From Bacteroidota bacterium (lineage in GTDB: Bacteria; Bacteroidota; Bacteroidia; Flavobacteriales; Weeksellaceae), in the NCBI GenBank assembly GCA_018266965.1, contig JAFDZJ010000288.1, forward strand, positions 1-5,636: a stretch of DNA of 5,636 nucleotides, in the 5' to 3' direction. Under the pieces are notes generated by a model. The model searched no databases. It was not told where the DNA came from and saw only the letters and a list, made by a program, of their open reading frames with translations. The position numbers and the translations under genes are program-made. Below, piece after piece: positions 1 through 5,636 of this stretch (position 1 is the first letter of the stretch; each line of letters starts with the position of its first letter).

Positions 1-843
1 AATACCGATTTTGGCTATTACAAAGTAACCATTGACCGCCCTGCCCGACTGAAAGCACAATTTACCGATGAACGCATTGCTGAATTGCGTTTTGACAAAT
101 CGTTGAAAGAACCCATGAAATGGGCTTATGAAACCTTTGGCGAAAAGGTGTACACCGAATTGGGTAAATTGGAAAAAGAACTTTTGGAGTGGTGCGATAA
201 AAGCGGATTGGATTTAACCGCCAAACACCGCAAAGAATTGTACAGCCCTGCCCATTGGGAAAAGTATAGTGTGCTGCTGGGTATGGCTAAAATGCTAAAG
301 CAGGAAATTGGAGATGACATTTACAGCGACTTCAACCTGTTTCGTGAAAAAGTGGAGCAAGCCGTTAAGAAGCATAAAATCAAACCTTCGGCTTCGCAAC
401 TGAATGTGATTCTGAATGAAGTGAGCTGGTATGACGAAACCGCTGAAAAGGTGATTAAGAAAACCGAAAAGCTCATCGGAGATAAATTAAATAAACTGCT
501 ACATCATTTGGATTGCACCGCAGAACAATTGCCTGATTTTGGTTATTTTCCAAGTGGAAAGAAAGATGAATTCATCATTTACGAAACGCAAACCGATTTG
601 CGAGACAGCGAAAATGTACCGCTTAACGAAAGCATACACGATTACTTTTTGCGTGAAGTAAAACCGCACGTACCTGAAGCATGGATAGATTTGGACAAAA
701 CCAAAATTGGCTACGAAATCAGTTTCAATAAATACTTCTACCAGCACAAACCATTGCGGAGCATTGAAGAGGTAAGCAGCGAGATTGTGGCTTTAGAGGA
801 TGAAAGTGAAGGTTTAATTATGGACATTTTAAATCTCAGCTAA
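1..843 (+). CDS. hsdM: Type I restriction-modification DNA methyltransferase subunit HsdM, C-terminal part (5' truncated)
   Basis: This is the last 280 residues of the modification subunit. With HsdS it forms the methyltransferase that transfers a methyl group from S-adenosylmethionine to adenine N6 at the system's target, and it is also part of the restriction complex. The frame is open from base 1, so the gene starts upstream. The first visible residues, FGYYKVTIDRPARL (4-17), match the stretch that follows the catalytic domain in HsdM proteins. The end is typical too: VPLNESIHDYF from residue 206, then PHVPEAWIDLDKTKIGYEI (222-240), then an acidic helical tail that in the family contacts HsdS. 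The SAM-binding and NPPF catalytic motifs must lie before the window, so activity cannot be judged. The stop TAA shares its last base with the hsdS start (TAATG). GC is about 40% in a sampled line. The family call is secure. Confidence 0.95.
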   Translation, partial: NTDFGYYKVTIDRPARLKAQFTDERIAELRFDKSLKEPMKWAYETFGEKVYTELGKLEKELLEWCDKSGLDLTAKHRKELYSPAHWEKYSVLLGMAKMLKQEIGDDIYSDFNLFREKVEQAVKKHKIKPSASQLNVILNEVSWYDETAEKVIKKTEKLIGDKLNKLLHHLDCTAEQLPDFGYFPSGKKDEFIIYETQTDLRDSENVPLNESIHDYFLREVKPHVPEAWIDLDKTKIGYEISFNKYFYQHKPLRSIEEVSSEIVALEDESEGLIMDILNLS

Positions 844-2162
844 TGGAAGCCACCGCAACAAAAGCAACAGTTCAAAAATATCCTGATTATCAGGATTCAG
901 GCGAATATTGGATGGGCGTGATTCCTAAACACTGGGAATTGAAAAAGCTGAAACACGTTTTTCAAGAGAAGAAAAAAGTAACTAATCCTGAATTGCCATG
1001 TGGTTCTATTAGTTACGGGAAAGTTGTTTACAAGGATGATGAAAAAATTCCTGAGTCAACAAAAGCTTCCTATCAAGAAGTATTAGCAGGGGAATTTTTA
1101 ATCAATCCGCTAAACTTGAATTATGACTTAGTGAGTTTAAGAATTGGTCTGTCTCAAATCAATGTTGTCGTAAGCTCAGGATACATTGTTTTGAAAAATG
1201 TAATAGAATTAGATAAATCCTATTTTTATTATCTGCTACATAGATACGATGTGGCATACATGAAACTACTTGGCTCAGGCGTTCGGCAAACAATTAGCTT
1301 TAATCATATTTCCAATAGTCTTTTGGCATTTCCCCCACTCCCCGAACAAACCACCATTGCCGCATTCTTAGATGACAAAACCGCCAAAATTGACCGAGCC
1401 ATTGCCCAAAAAGAAAAGATGATTGCCTTGCTCAAAGAACGGAAGCAAATCATCATTCAAAATGCCGTAACCAAAGGCCTTGACCCCAACGCCAAAATGA
1501 AGGATAGTGGGGTGGAATGGATTAGGGAGATACCGGAGGGTTGGGAAGTGAAGAGGTTGAGAAATGTATTTAGCTTCTCTAAGGGGTTAACCATAACTAA
1601 AGAGAATCTTCAAGATGAAGGAATACCTTGTATTAACTATGGAGAAATCCATTCCAAATATGGCTTTGAAGTAAATCCAGAAGTTCATCCATTGAAATGT
1701 GTTAACGAAGAATATTTAAAAGACAATTCGAATTCACTTTTAAAAAAAGGCGACTTCATTTTTGGCGACACATCAGAGGATTTAGAAGGATCCGGTAATT
1801 TCACATACCTGAATTTTGAAGGAACTGTTTTTGCTGGCTATCACACAATTATTGCACGTCCTAAAAGTTCAATAAATTCAAGATTTCTTGCTTATACCTT
1901 ACATTCATTACCATTTCGCAATCAAGTAAGAACAAGAATGAAGGGAGTAAAAGTATTTAGTATTACTCAATCCATTCTTAAAGATTTGTCTTGTTGGTAT
2001 CCAAATGAAAAGGAACAAAAAACGATAGCAGAGTATTTAGACACCGAATCTGCTAAAATCGATAAGGCAGTAAAAATGCAAGACAAGCAGATAGAGAAAT
2101 TAAAAGAATTGAAATCTACCCTGATTGATAGTGCGGTAACGGGGAAAATAAAAGTATGTTAG
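843..2162 (+). CDS. hsdS: Type I restriction-modification specificity subunit HsdS
   Basis: HsdS chooses the DNA target for both methylation and cleavage. Each of its two target-recognition domains (TRDs) reads one half of a split site, and long helices between them set the spacing and bind HsdM. At 439 residues it is full length for the family. The layout is a half-repeat seen twice: an entry motif DSGxxWxxxIPxxW (18-31 and 221-234), TRD1 (about 32-163) and TRD2 (about 235-389), each followed by a helix opening with PEQTTIAAFLD (167-177) or KEQKTIAEYLD (390-400). The ATG at 843 overlaps the hsdM stop by one base, and no Shine-Dalgarno sequence precedes it, so translation is probably coupled to hsdM. 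The TRDs are much richer in AT than the central helix region, a sign of domain exchange. The target sequence cannot be read from the protein alone. Confidence 0.96.
   Translation: MEATATKATVQKYPDYQDSGEYWMGVIPKHWELKKLKHVFQEKKKVTNPELPCGSISYGKVVYKDDEKIPESTKASYQEVLAGEFLINPLNLNYDLVSLRIGLSQINVVVSSGYIVLKNVIELDKSYFYYLLHRYDVAYMKLLGSGVRQTISFNHISNSLLAFPPLPEQTTIAAFLDDKTAKIDRAIAQKEKMIALLKERKQIIIQNAVTKGLDPNAKMKDSGVEWIREIPEGWEVKRLRNVFSFSKGLTITKENLQDEGIPCINYGEIHSKYGFEVNPEVHPLKCVNEEYLKDNSNSLLKKGDFIFGDTSEDLEGSGNFTYLNFEGTVFAGYHTIIARPKSSINSRFLAYTLHSLPFRNQVRTRMKGVKVFSITQSILKDLSCWYPNEKEQKTIAEYLDTESAKIDKAVKMQDKQIEKLKELKSTLIDSAVTGKIKVC
894..935 (+). repeat. HsdS entry motif, copy 1 (protein-level repeat)
   Basis: Residues 18-31 of HsdS carry DSGEYWMGVIPKHW, the conserved lead-in to the first target-recognition domain. 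It pairs with residues 221-234, sharing Asp, Ser, Gly, Trp, Ile-Pro and Trp at equal spacing. The DNA of the two copies has diverged, so this is an old domain duplication and not a recent tandem repeat. Confidence 0.8.
936..1331 (+). other. HsdS target-recognition domain 1
   Basis: Roughly residues 32-163 of HsdS, bounded by the entry motif and by the LPEQ start of the central helix. In the family this domain reads one half of the bipartite DNA target. It contains the TISFNHISNSLLAFPPLP stretch, of a kind often seen at the end of type I TRDs. Two sampled 60-base lines are about 27% and 33% GC, well below the flanking conserved parts. The boundaries are approximate. Confidence 0.75.
1350..1478 (+). 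repeat. HsdS conserved helical spacer, copy 1 (central)
   Basis: Residues 170-212 form a long charged helix, starting TTIAAFLDDKTAKID and ending NAVTKG, that separates the two TRDs and sets the gap in the DNA target. It is homologous to residues 394-434. The two copies form an antiparallel coiled coil in known HsdS structures. GC is about 45% in one line, close to hsdM and hsdR. Confidence 0.85.
1503..1544 (+). repeat. HsdS entry motif, copy 2 (protein-level repeat)
   Basis: Residues 221-234, DSGVEWIREIPEGW, repeat the entry motif before TRD2. This marks the start of the second half of the HsdS pseudo-dimer. Confidence 0.8.
1545..2009 (+). other. HsdS target-recognition domain 2
   Basis: Roughly residues 235-389 of HsdS. 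It reads the second half of the target. It begins EVKRLRNVFSFSKGLTITKE, includes GDFIFGDTSED and FAGYHTIIARP, and ends before the KEQKTIAEYLD helix. The GDxxF..TSED pattern is common among type I TRDs. It is AT-rich (about 28% GC in one line) and differs in sequence from TRD1, so the predicted target has two unlike halves. Confidence 0.75.
2022..2144 (+). repeat. HsdS conserved helical spacer, copy 2 (C-terminal)
   Basis: Residues 394-434, TIAEYLDTESAKID through SAVTG, mirror the central spacer helix. This closes the second half-repeat and shows that HsdS is complete and not a one-TRD half-subunit. Confidence 0.85.
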
Positions 2163-5100
2163 GTATGAAAGAAAATAGGGATGATTTAATAGAGAAAACA
2201 AGAAAGGAGGATGAGCGTTCTGATTTAAAGCAGCATGCTGACGGGATGCTACGAGATTTTGAAAAGTTCAATAAGAACTCTTCTAATAGAGCCATTTGGG
2301 AATTGGTACAAAACGCATGTGATTTAACAACACATTGCAAAATCGAAATTGACTATCGGAATAATCAATTTTCTTTTTCTCACAACGGTAAAGCGTTTAC
2401 CACTAAAACCCTAATATCTTTGGTAAAACAAGTAAGTGGAAAATATGGTGAGGAAGAAATTCCTGAAGTAGGAAAGTATGGTACCGGATTTTTAACTACG
2501 CATACTTTTGGGAGGCGTTTCAAATTAAACTCTTATCTAGATGCCGGAGGGTATTATTTGCCTATCAAGGATTTTGAAATAGACAGAAGACCGAAAATAT
2601 GGCAAGAACTAAGTGATAATATTTCGGAACAAAAGAAACGTGTCTACGAATTATTAAAGAATGAAAGCCCTGTTGAAGTAACTGATTTAAAAACAACATT
2701 TACATATTTTCCAGAAACAGATAAAGAGCGGGCTTATATCAATGAATCCTCTAAATATCTAAATGATTATATTCCACTTGTTTTAACTATTAACAATAGG
2801 TTAAATGAAGTTATTATTAGGTATGATAATGGGATTAAAGATACATATAGATTTCAGAGTAAACATAAAGTTGAAAACACTAAGAATATAAACCTTTACA
2901 AATCAATTCTGCTAAAGAATAATGAAGAAATATATCAGTACAGTATAAAGGACGAAGTAGATGAAATTGAAATAATACTTCCAATTGATAAAAATAATGA
3001 AGTTATTGAGTTTAGTGATAAAATTGCTCGTCTCTTTTATTACTATCCATTAATAGGGTCAGAAGATTTTGGCATAAACTTTATTGTTAACTGCAATAAA
3101 TTTTCACCTAAAGAGCCTAGAGACTCAATTCATTTAAAAAGTGATAAAGACCAAGTAAAAACCGATGAAGATGCAAACAGAAATCTTATTGACAAATGCT
3201 CTTCGCTTATTTTTTCATTTTTGGAGAGCAACATCATTGAAGTAAAAAATCCATTATTATACACTAACATTAAGTTTAAAAAAGATAGTGAAGATACACT
3301 TTTAAACGAGTATTTTGTTGAGCTTAACAATACATGGAATACAAAAATAAGCCAACTGCCCTTTGTAAAAACTAATGACGGCTTTAAATGTATAAACTCA
3401 GTATTCTATCTGTCAGAAGATTTCTTAAATTCAGAAGATGCTCTATTTGATTGCTTTTATGAACTAATCTCTAAATTTTACCAAAACATACCAGTAAAAG
3501 AAGATATAAAAAGGTGGAGTAAATACGCAATCAATTGGAACAACGAAACCATCACTTTTGTCAATCATAGCGATTTACTAAAAAAAATAAGCGAATGTGA
3601 ACTGCAAAATTTTAACATAACAACATTAGTACAATATTATAAATACATTATTGAAAATGTTGATGTAGCCTACTTTAACGATTTAGCTTTGATCCCCAAT
3701 ATAGAAGGAAAATTTAACAATGTAGGCGTATTGCTGAAACCACAAAATCTTAATGATAAGCTTTTAGAGATTGGTAAAGTTCTAATTCCAGCATCAATTT
3801 CTAAATTGATTCATCCTGATTTCACATTCAGCTTTTCACTGAATTACTTTAATCGTAGAAATTTCTCAGATGAGGTAAAGAATACATTGGATGAAAAAAA
3901 CATTCTCGATTCAATTTTTTTCCCGGAGAATGAAACAGATAATAATTATCATTTAGACTTAGTTAAGGCAAAACCTAAAGTTGAAGAAGCATATTTCAAA
4001 TCATTATTAGAATTTTGTAAACTAAGTAACAATGTTGATTCGTCAAGTAAGCCAAATTTATTGGTAAAAAAGATATCAACTTATTACGGTTGGGATGATT
4101 GCTTAATTTATCTTCCTAGTTTAAAAGAGGAAGTTGAAGATATAGAATACCGTTCCATCAGGAAAGTCCTAATTAATATTTTCTGCAACTTAATTGCACT
4201 TCGTAATAATTGTTGGGTAAAAGAAAATCTGGATTTTATGTTTGATTTATGTTCGCTTTATGACGACAGCTACAAAGAGGTATTCAAAGAAAGTAAAATC
4301 TATCCCAATCAACTATATGAGTTGCATTTAGCTGATGATTTAAAAAGAGATAATGGCGTTACGACCGACATAAAATTGTTTTACAAAGAAGTTGAGAAAA
4401 AGGACATTAATGAAAAACTATGCATTAAATCCTTTAATCAATTCTTGCCTGAGGATAACTACATTACGAATAAATATTTAACAACTATTATTGAAGAAAC
4501 ATTGTTTCAAAACAATATAAATGATATAGATAATCACCCTAACAAATCAACTATTCTAAAAATCATTAAAAACCTTACGGACAAATCATATCAAGATCTG
4601 TTTCAACTTTTAAATGAAAAGAAAGCAAATATTATGATTTCAGTGGTTTCAAAGGAAGAAACCAAAGAAGACATCTTCTCTATAGTAACACTAAATGATG
4701 AAAAAATTAAAACCTTAGGCGAATTAGTTAGAAATGCCGACTTCGAAGCTATATTAAACAAAGCCATTGAAAACATTGAAGATGAAAACCAAAGAAAAGC
4801 ATCATTTAAATTTAAACATCAAATTGGAACTCATTTAGAAGAAAAACTGAAAGAACATCTTAAGCTATTAACAAATCCCGAATTAATTAGATGTGAAGTT
4901 AGAGGAGAGCAAGATGGCCAAGACCTTGTAGTATACATTGATGACCATCCGGTTTATTATATTGAGGTTAAATCAAAGTGGCTCGAAACAACGCCAATTA
5001 GAATTTCACGAAATCAAACATTAAGAGCACATCAAAATCCGAACTGCTTTGCATTGTGTTCCATTGATATGACCAAATACACAGGAGCAGATAAATATGA

Positions 5101-5329
5101 GATTGAAAAAATTGAAAGTGTTGTTGAGTATATGAAATTCAATACTGATTTAGGGAGCAAAGTGGGCCACTTAGTGGATATTTATGAAAATGCTCATCAA
5201 ATAGATAAATTTAGTTTGGATGGAGATTACCGAACATTGATACCAGCAGGTTACATAAAAGAGGGTATTGATTTAGGAGTGTTTGAATCTGAACTTTTGA
5301 AGTATATAGAAAGTAATTATGGTAAGTAA
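2156..5329 (+). CDS. Large GHKL (Hsp90/sacsin-like) ATPase with C-terminal DUF3883-like PD-(D/E)XK nuclease domain, embedded in the type I R-M operon
   Basis: I recognise the family type but know no gene name or proven function. The 1057-residue protein opens with a GHKL ATP-binding fold. The N-box is ELVQNACD with Glu49, Asn53 and Asp56. Motif II is HNGKAF (76-81), and the glycine loop is GKYGTGF (106-112). A probable motif IV threonine lies near 180. PKEPRD (318-323) falls where a transducer-like domain would follow. Residues 330-880 match nothing I know. The C-terminus fits a PD-(D/E)XK fold: helix with Glu895, Asp923, then IEVKSKW with Glu937 and Lys939, then SRNQTLRAHQ (951-960). There is no signal peptide or membrane segment, so it should be cytosolic. 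The ATG at 2156 overlaps hsdS by 7 bases; ATG 2165, three residues in, is an equal alternative. The protein may use ATP-driven conformational change to control a nuclease during phage attack, but that is inference. Confidence 0.88.
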   Translation: MLGMKENRDDLIEKTRKEDERSDLKQHADGMLRDFEKFNKNSSNRAIWELVQNACDLTTHCKIEIDYRNNQFSFSHNGKAFTTKTLISLVKQVSGKYGEEEIPEVGKYGTGFLTTHTFGRRFKLNSYLDAGGYYLPIKDFEIDRRPKIWQELSDNISEQKKRVYELLKNESPVEVTDLKTTFTYFPETDKERAYINESSKYLNDYIPLVLTINNRLNEVIIRYDNGIKDTYRFQSKHKVENTKNINLYKSILLKNNEEIYQYSIKDEVDEIEIILPIDKNNEVIEFSDKIARLFYYYPLIGSEDFGINFIVNCNKFSPKEPRDSIHLKSDKDQVKTDEDANRNLIDKCSSLIFSFLESNIIEVKNPLLYTNIKFKKDSEDTLLNEYFVELNNTWNTKISQLPFVKTNDGFKCINSVFYLSEDFLNSEDALFDCFYELISKFYQNIPVKEDIKRWSKYAINWNNETITFVNHSDLLKKISECELQNFNITTLVQYYKYIIENVDVAYFNDLALIPNIEGKFNNVGVLLKPQNLNDKLLEIGKVLIPASISKLIHPDFTFSFSLNYFNRRNFSDEVKNTLDEKNILDSIFFPENETDNNYHLDLVKAKPKVEEAYFKSLLEFCKLSNNVDSSSKPNLLVKKISTYYGWDDCLIYLPSLKEEVEDIEYRSIRKVLINIFCNLIALRNNCWVKENLDFMFDLCSLYDDSYKEVFKESKIYPNQLYELHLADDLKRDNGVTTDIKLFYKEVEKKDINEKLCIKSFNQFLPEDNYITNKYLTTIIEETLFQNNINDIDNHPNKSTILKIIKNLTDKSYQDLFQLLNEKKANIMISVVSKEETKEDIFSIVTLNDEKIKTLGELVRNADFEAILNKAIENIEDENQRKASFKFKHQIGTHLEEKLKEHLKLLTNPELIRCEVRGEQDGQDLVVYIDDHPVYYIEVKSKWLETTPIRISRNQTLRAHQNPNCFALCSIDMTKYTGADKYEIEKIESVVEYMKFNTDLGSKVGHLVDIYENAHQIDKFSLDGDYRTLIPAGYIKEGIDLGVFESELLKYIESNYGK
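2291..2491 (+). other. GHKL ATP-binding core of gene X (N-box to glycine loop)
   Basis: Residues about 46-112. Glu49 is the expected general base and Asn53 the Mg-binding residue. The family's usual Asp in motif II (DxGxG) is replaced by His76 or Asn77 in SHNGKAF. The G106-x-x-G109-T-G111-F loop is intact. The key catalytic residues are kept, so ATP binding and hydrolysis look possible despite the altered adenine pocket. Confidence 0.82.
4820..5068 (+). other. Putative PD-(D/E)XK nuclease core of gene X (DUF3883/NO VEIN-like)
   Basis: Residues about 889-971. The order is helix GTHLEEKLKEHL, strand with Asp923 in GQDLVVYIDD, strand YYIEVKSKW with Glu937 and Lys939, then a helix with Gln954 and Gln960, then strand CFALCSID. 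Asp, Glu-x-Lys and the upstream Glu895 are the expected metal and catalytic residues of this fold. The assignment rests on motif order seen by eye and not on a profile search. Confidence 0.68.
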
Positions 5330-5636
5330 AACTAACGAGCAGGCACTAGAAGCTGCCATAGAAAAGGCTTTAACAGGCAAATGCTTGGAAGAACTAGGCA
5401 ATAGCTTCAATGTAGTTGCAGAGCCACAAGGAATAGTTAGTGAGCCTGTCGAACTATATCGAGGTGGCAATGGCTTTTATATTGGCACAGCCAACGATTT
5501 TAATGCACAAAATGCCATTGATGAATTGAGATTTTGGCATTTTTTAGAAAGCACTCAAAAAGATGAACTCGACAAACTAAAACGAACTGCGGATTGGAAG
5601 CTCAAAATAGTTGAACGTCTTGACCGCATGATTAAG
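5319..5636 (+). CDS. hsdR: Type I restriction endonuclease subunit HsdR, N-terminal part (3' truncated by window end)
   Basis: These are the first 106 residues of the restriction subunit. In full it would be about 1000 residues, with a PD-(D/E)XK nuclease domain and a superfamily 2 translocase that pulls DNA until cleavage. Only the leading region is here. It shows the TNEQALEAAIEKALTG opening (5-20), a tyrosine/glycine stretch GGNGFYIGTANDFN (49-62), AIDELRFWHFLESTQ (66-80) and DWKLKIVERLDRMIK (92-106), the usual start of one HsdR subgroup. The ATG at 5319 overlaps the end of gene X by 11 bases in another frame. No other in-frame ATG occurs until near the window end, so this start is firm. 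No Shine-Dalgarno sequence is present, which suggests coupling to gene X. GC is about 45%, clearly above gene X and like hsdM. Nuclease and helicase motifs lie beyond the window. Confidence 0.93.
   Translation, partial: MVSKTNEQALEAAIEKALTGKCLEELGNSFNVVAEPQGIVSEPVELYRGGNGFYIGTANDFNAQNAIDELRFWHFLESTQKDELDKLKRTADWKLKIVERLDRMIK

Noticed and set aside
85..843. A separate gene starting at TTG 85
   Set aside because: The same frame is open to base 1 and the upstream residues (FGYYKVTIDRP) are HsdM sequence, so the TTG is an internal leucine codon.
894..1544. hsdS repeats as a recombination or inversion switch
   Set aside because: The two entry motifs match in protein but differ clearly in DNA, and no inverted repeats or recombinase are in the window.
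2100..2165. Promoter or terminator at the hsdS to gene X junction
   Set aside because: No hairpin with a T-run and no convincing Bacteroidota TTTG / TAnnTTTG pair was seen. The genes overlap, which fits one transcript.
2203..2213. Strong Shine-Dalgarno-like AAAGGAGG directly followed by ATG
   Set aside because: The ATG touches the motif with no spacer, is out of frame with gene X, and reads only five codons before a stop. The bases are explained by Lys-Glu-Asp codons.
2116..2340. Reverse-strand open frames here and at 126-320, 499-747, 3130-3330 and 5273-5470
   Set aside because: Each lies opposite a well-supported gene, has no recognisable protein features, and is best explained as a shadow frame.
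3580..3587. Run of eight A (also seven-base runs near 1742, 3894 and 3915) as phase-variation tracts
   Set aside because: Runs of this length are expected by chance in DNA this AT-rich, and all frames are intact. Without alleles of other lengths there is no support.
2156..5329. Gene X as a true Hsp90 chaperone or MutL mismatch-repair protein
   Set aside because: Only the ATP-binding core is shared. The length, the middle region and the EVK nuclease-like C-terminus do not fit either family.

Overview
The window lies inside one operon for a type I restriction-modification (R-M) system. All genes read left to right on the + strand, and there is no non-coding DNA between them. The order is hsdM (3' part, from base 1 to 843), hsdS (843-2162), a large ATPase/nuclease-like gene called X here (2156-5329), and hsdR (5' part, 5319 to the window end). 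Neighbouring genes overlap by 1, 7 and 11 bases, which points to one transcript with coupled translation.

HsdM and HsdS would form the sequence-specific adenine methyltransferase. HsdR adds the ATP-driven translocase and nuclease, but only its first 106 residues are present. Gene X encodes a 1057-residue protein. Its N-terminus is a GHKL-type (Hsp90/sacsin-like) ATP-binding domain with a clear N-box and a glycine-rich GKYGTGF loop. Its C-terminus looks like a PD-(D/E)XK nuclease fold of the DUF3883/NO VEIN type. About 550 residues between them match nothing I recognise. It is not a standard R-M subunit. Its place between hsdS and hsdR suggests an accessory defence effector or sensor tied to the R-M complex.

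Base composition is uneven. In hand-counted 60-base lines, hsdM and hsdR are about 40-45% GC and the central conserved part of hsdS is about 45%. The two hsdS target-recognition domains are about 27-33%. Gene X runs from about 40% at its ATPase end down to 20-25% in its middle. This fits a conserved M/R backbone carrying exchanged recognition domains and an acquired accessory gene.

The organism is probably a low-to-moderate GC member of the Bacteroidota. The reasons are the AT-rich composition, the near absence of Shine-Dalgarno sequences before tightly overlapping starts, and protein sequences that read like Bacteroidota type I R-M genes. This is inference from style and not proof. I see no tRNA, rRNA, CRISPR, insertion sequence, terminator or convincing promoter.
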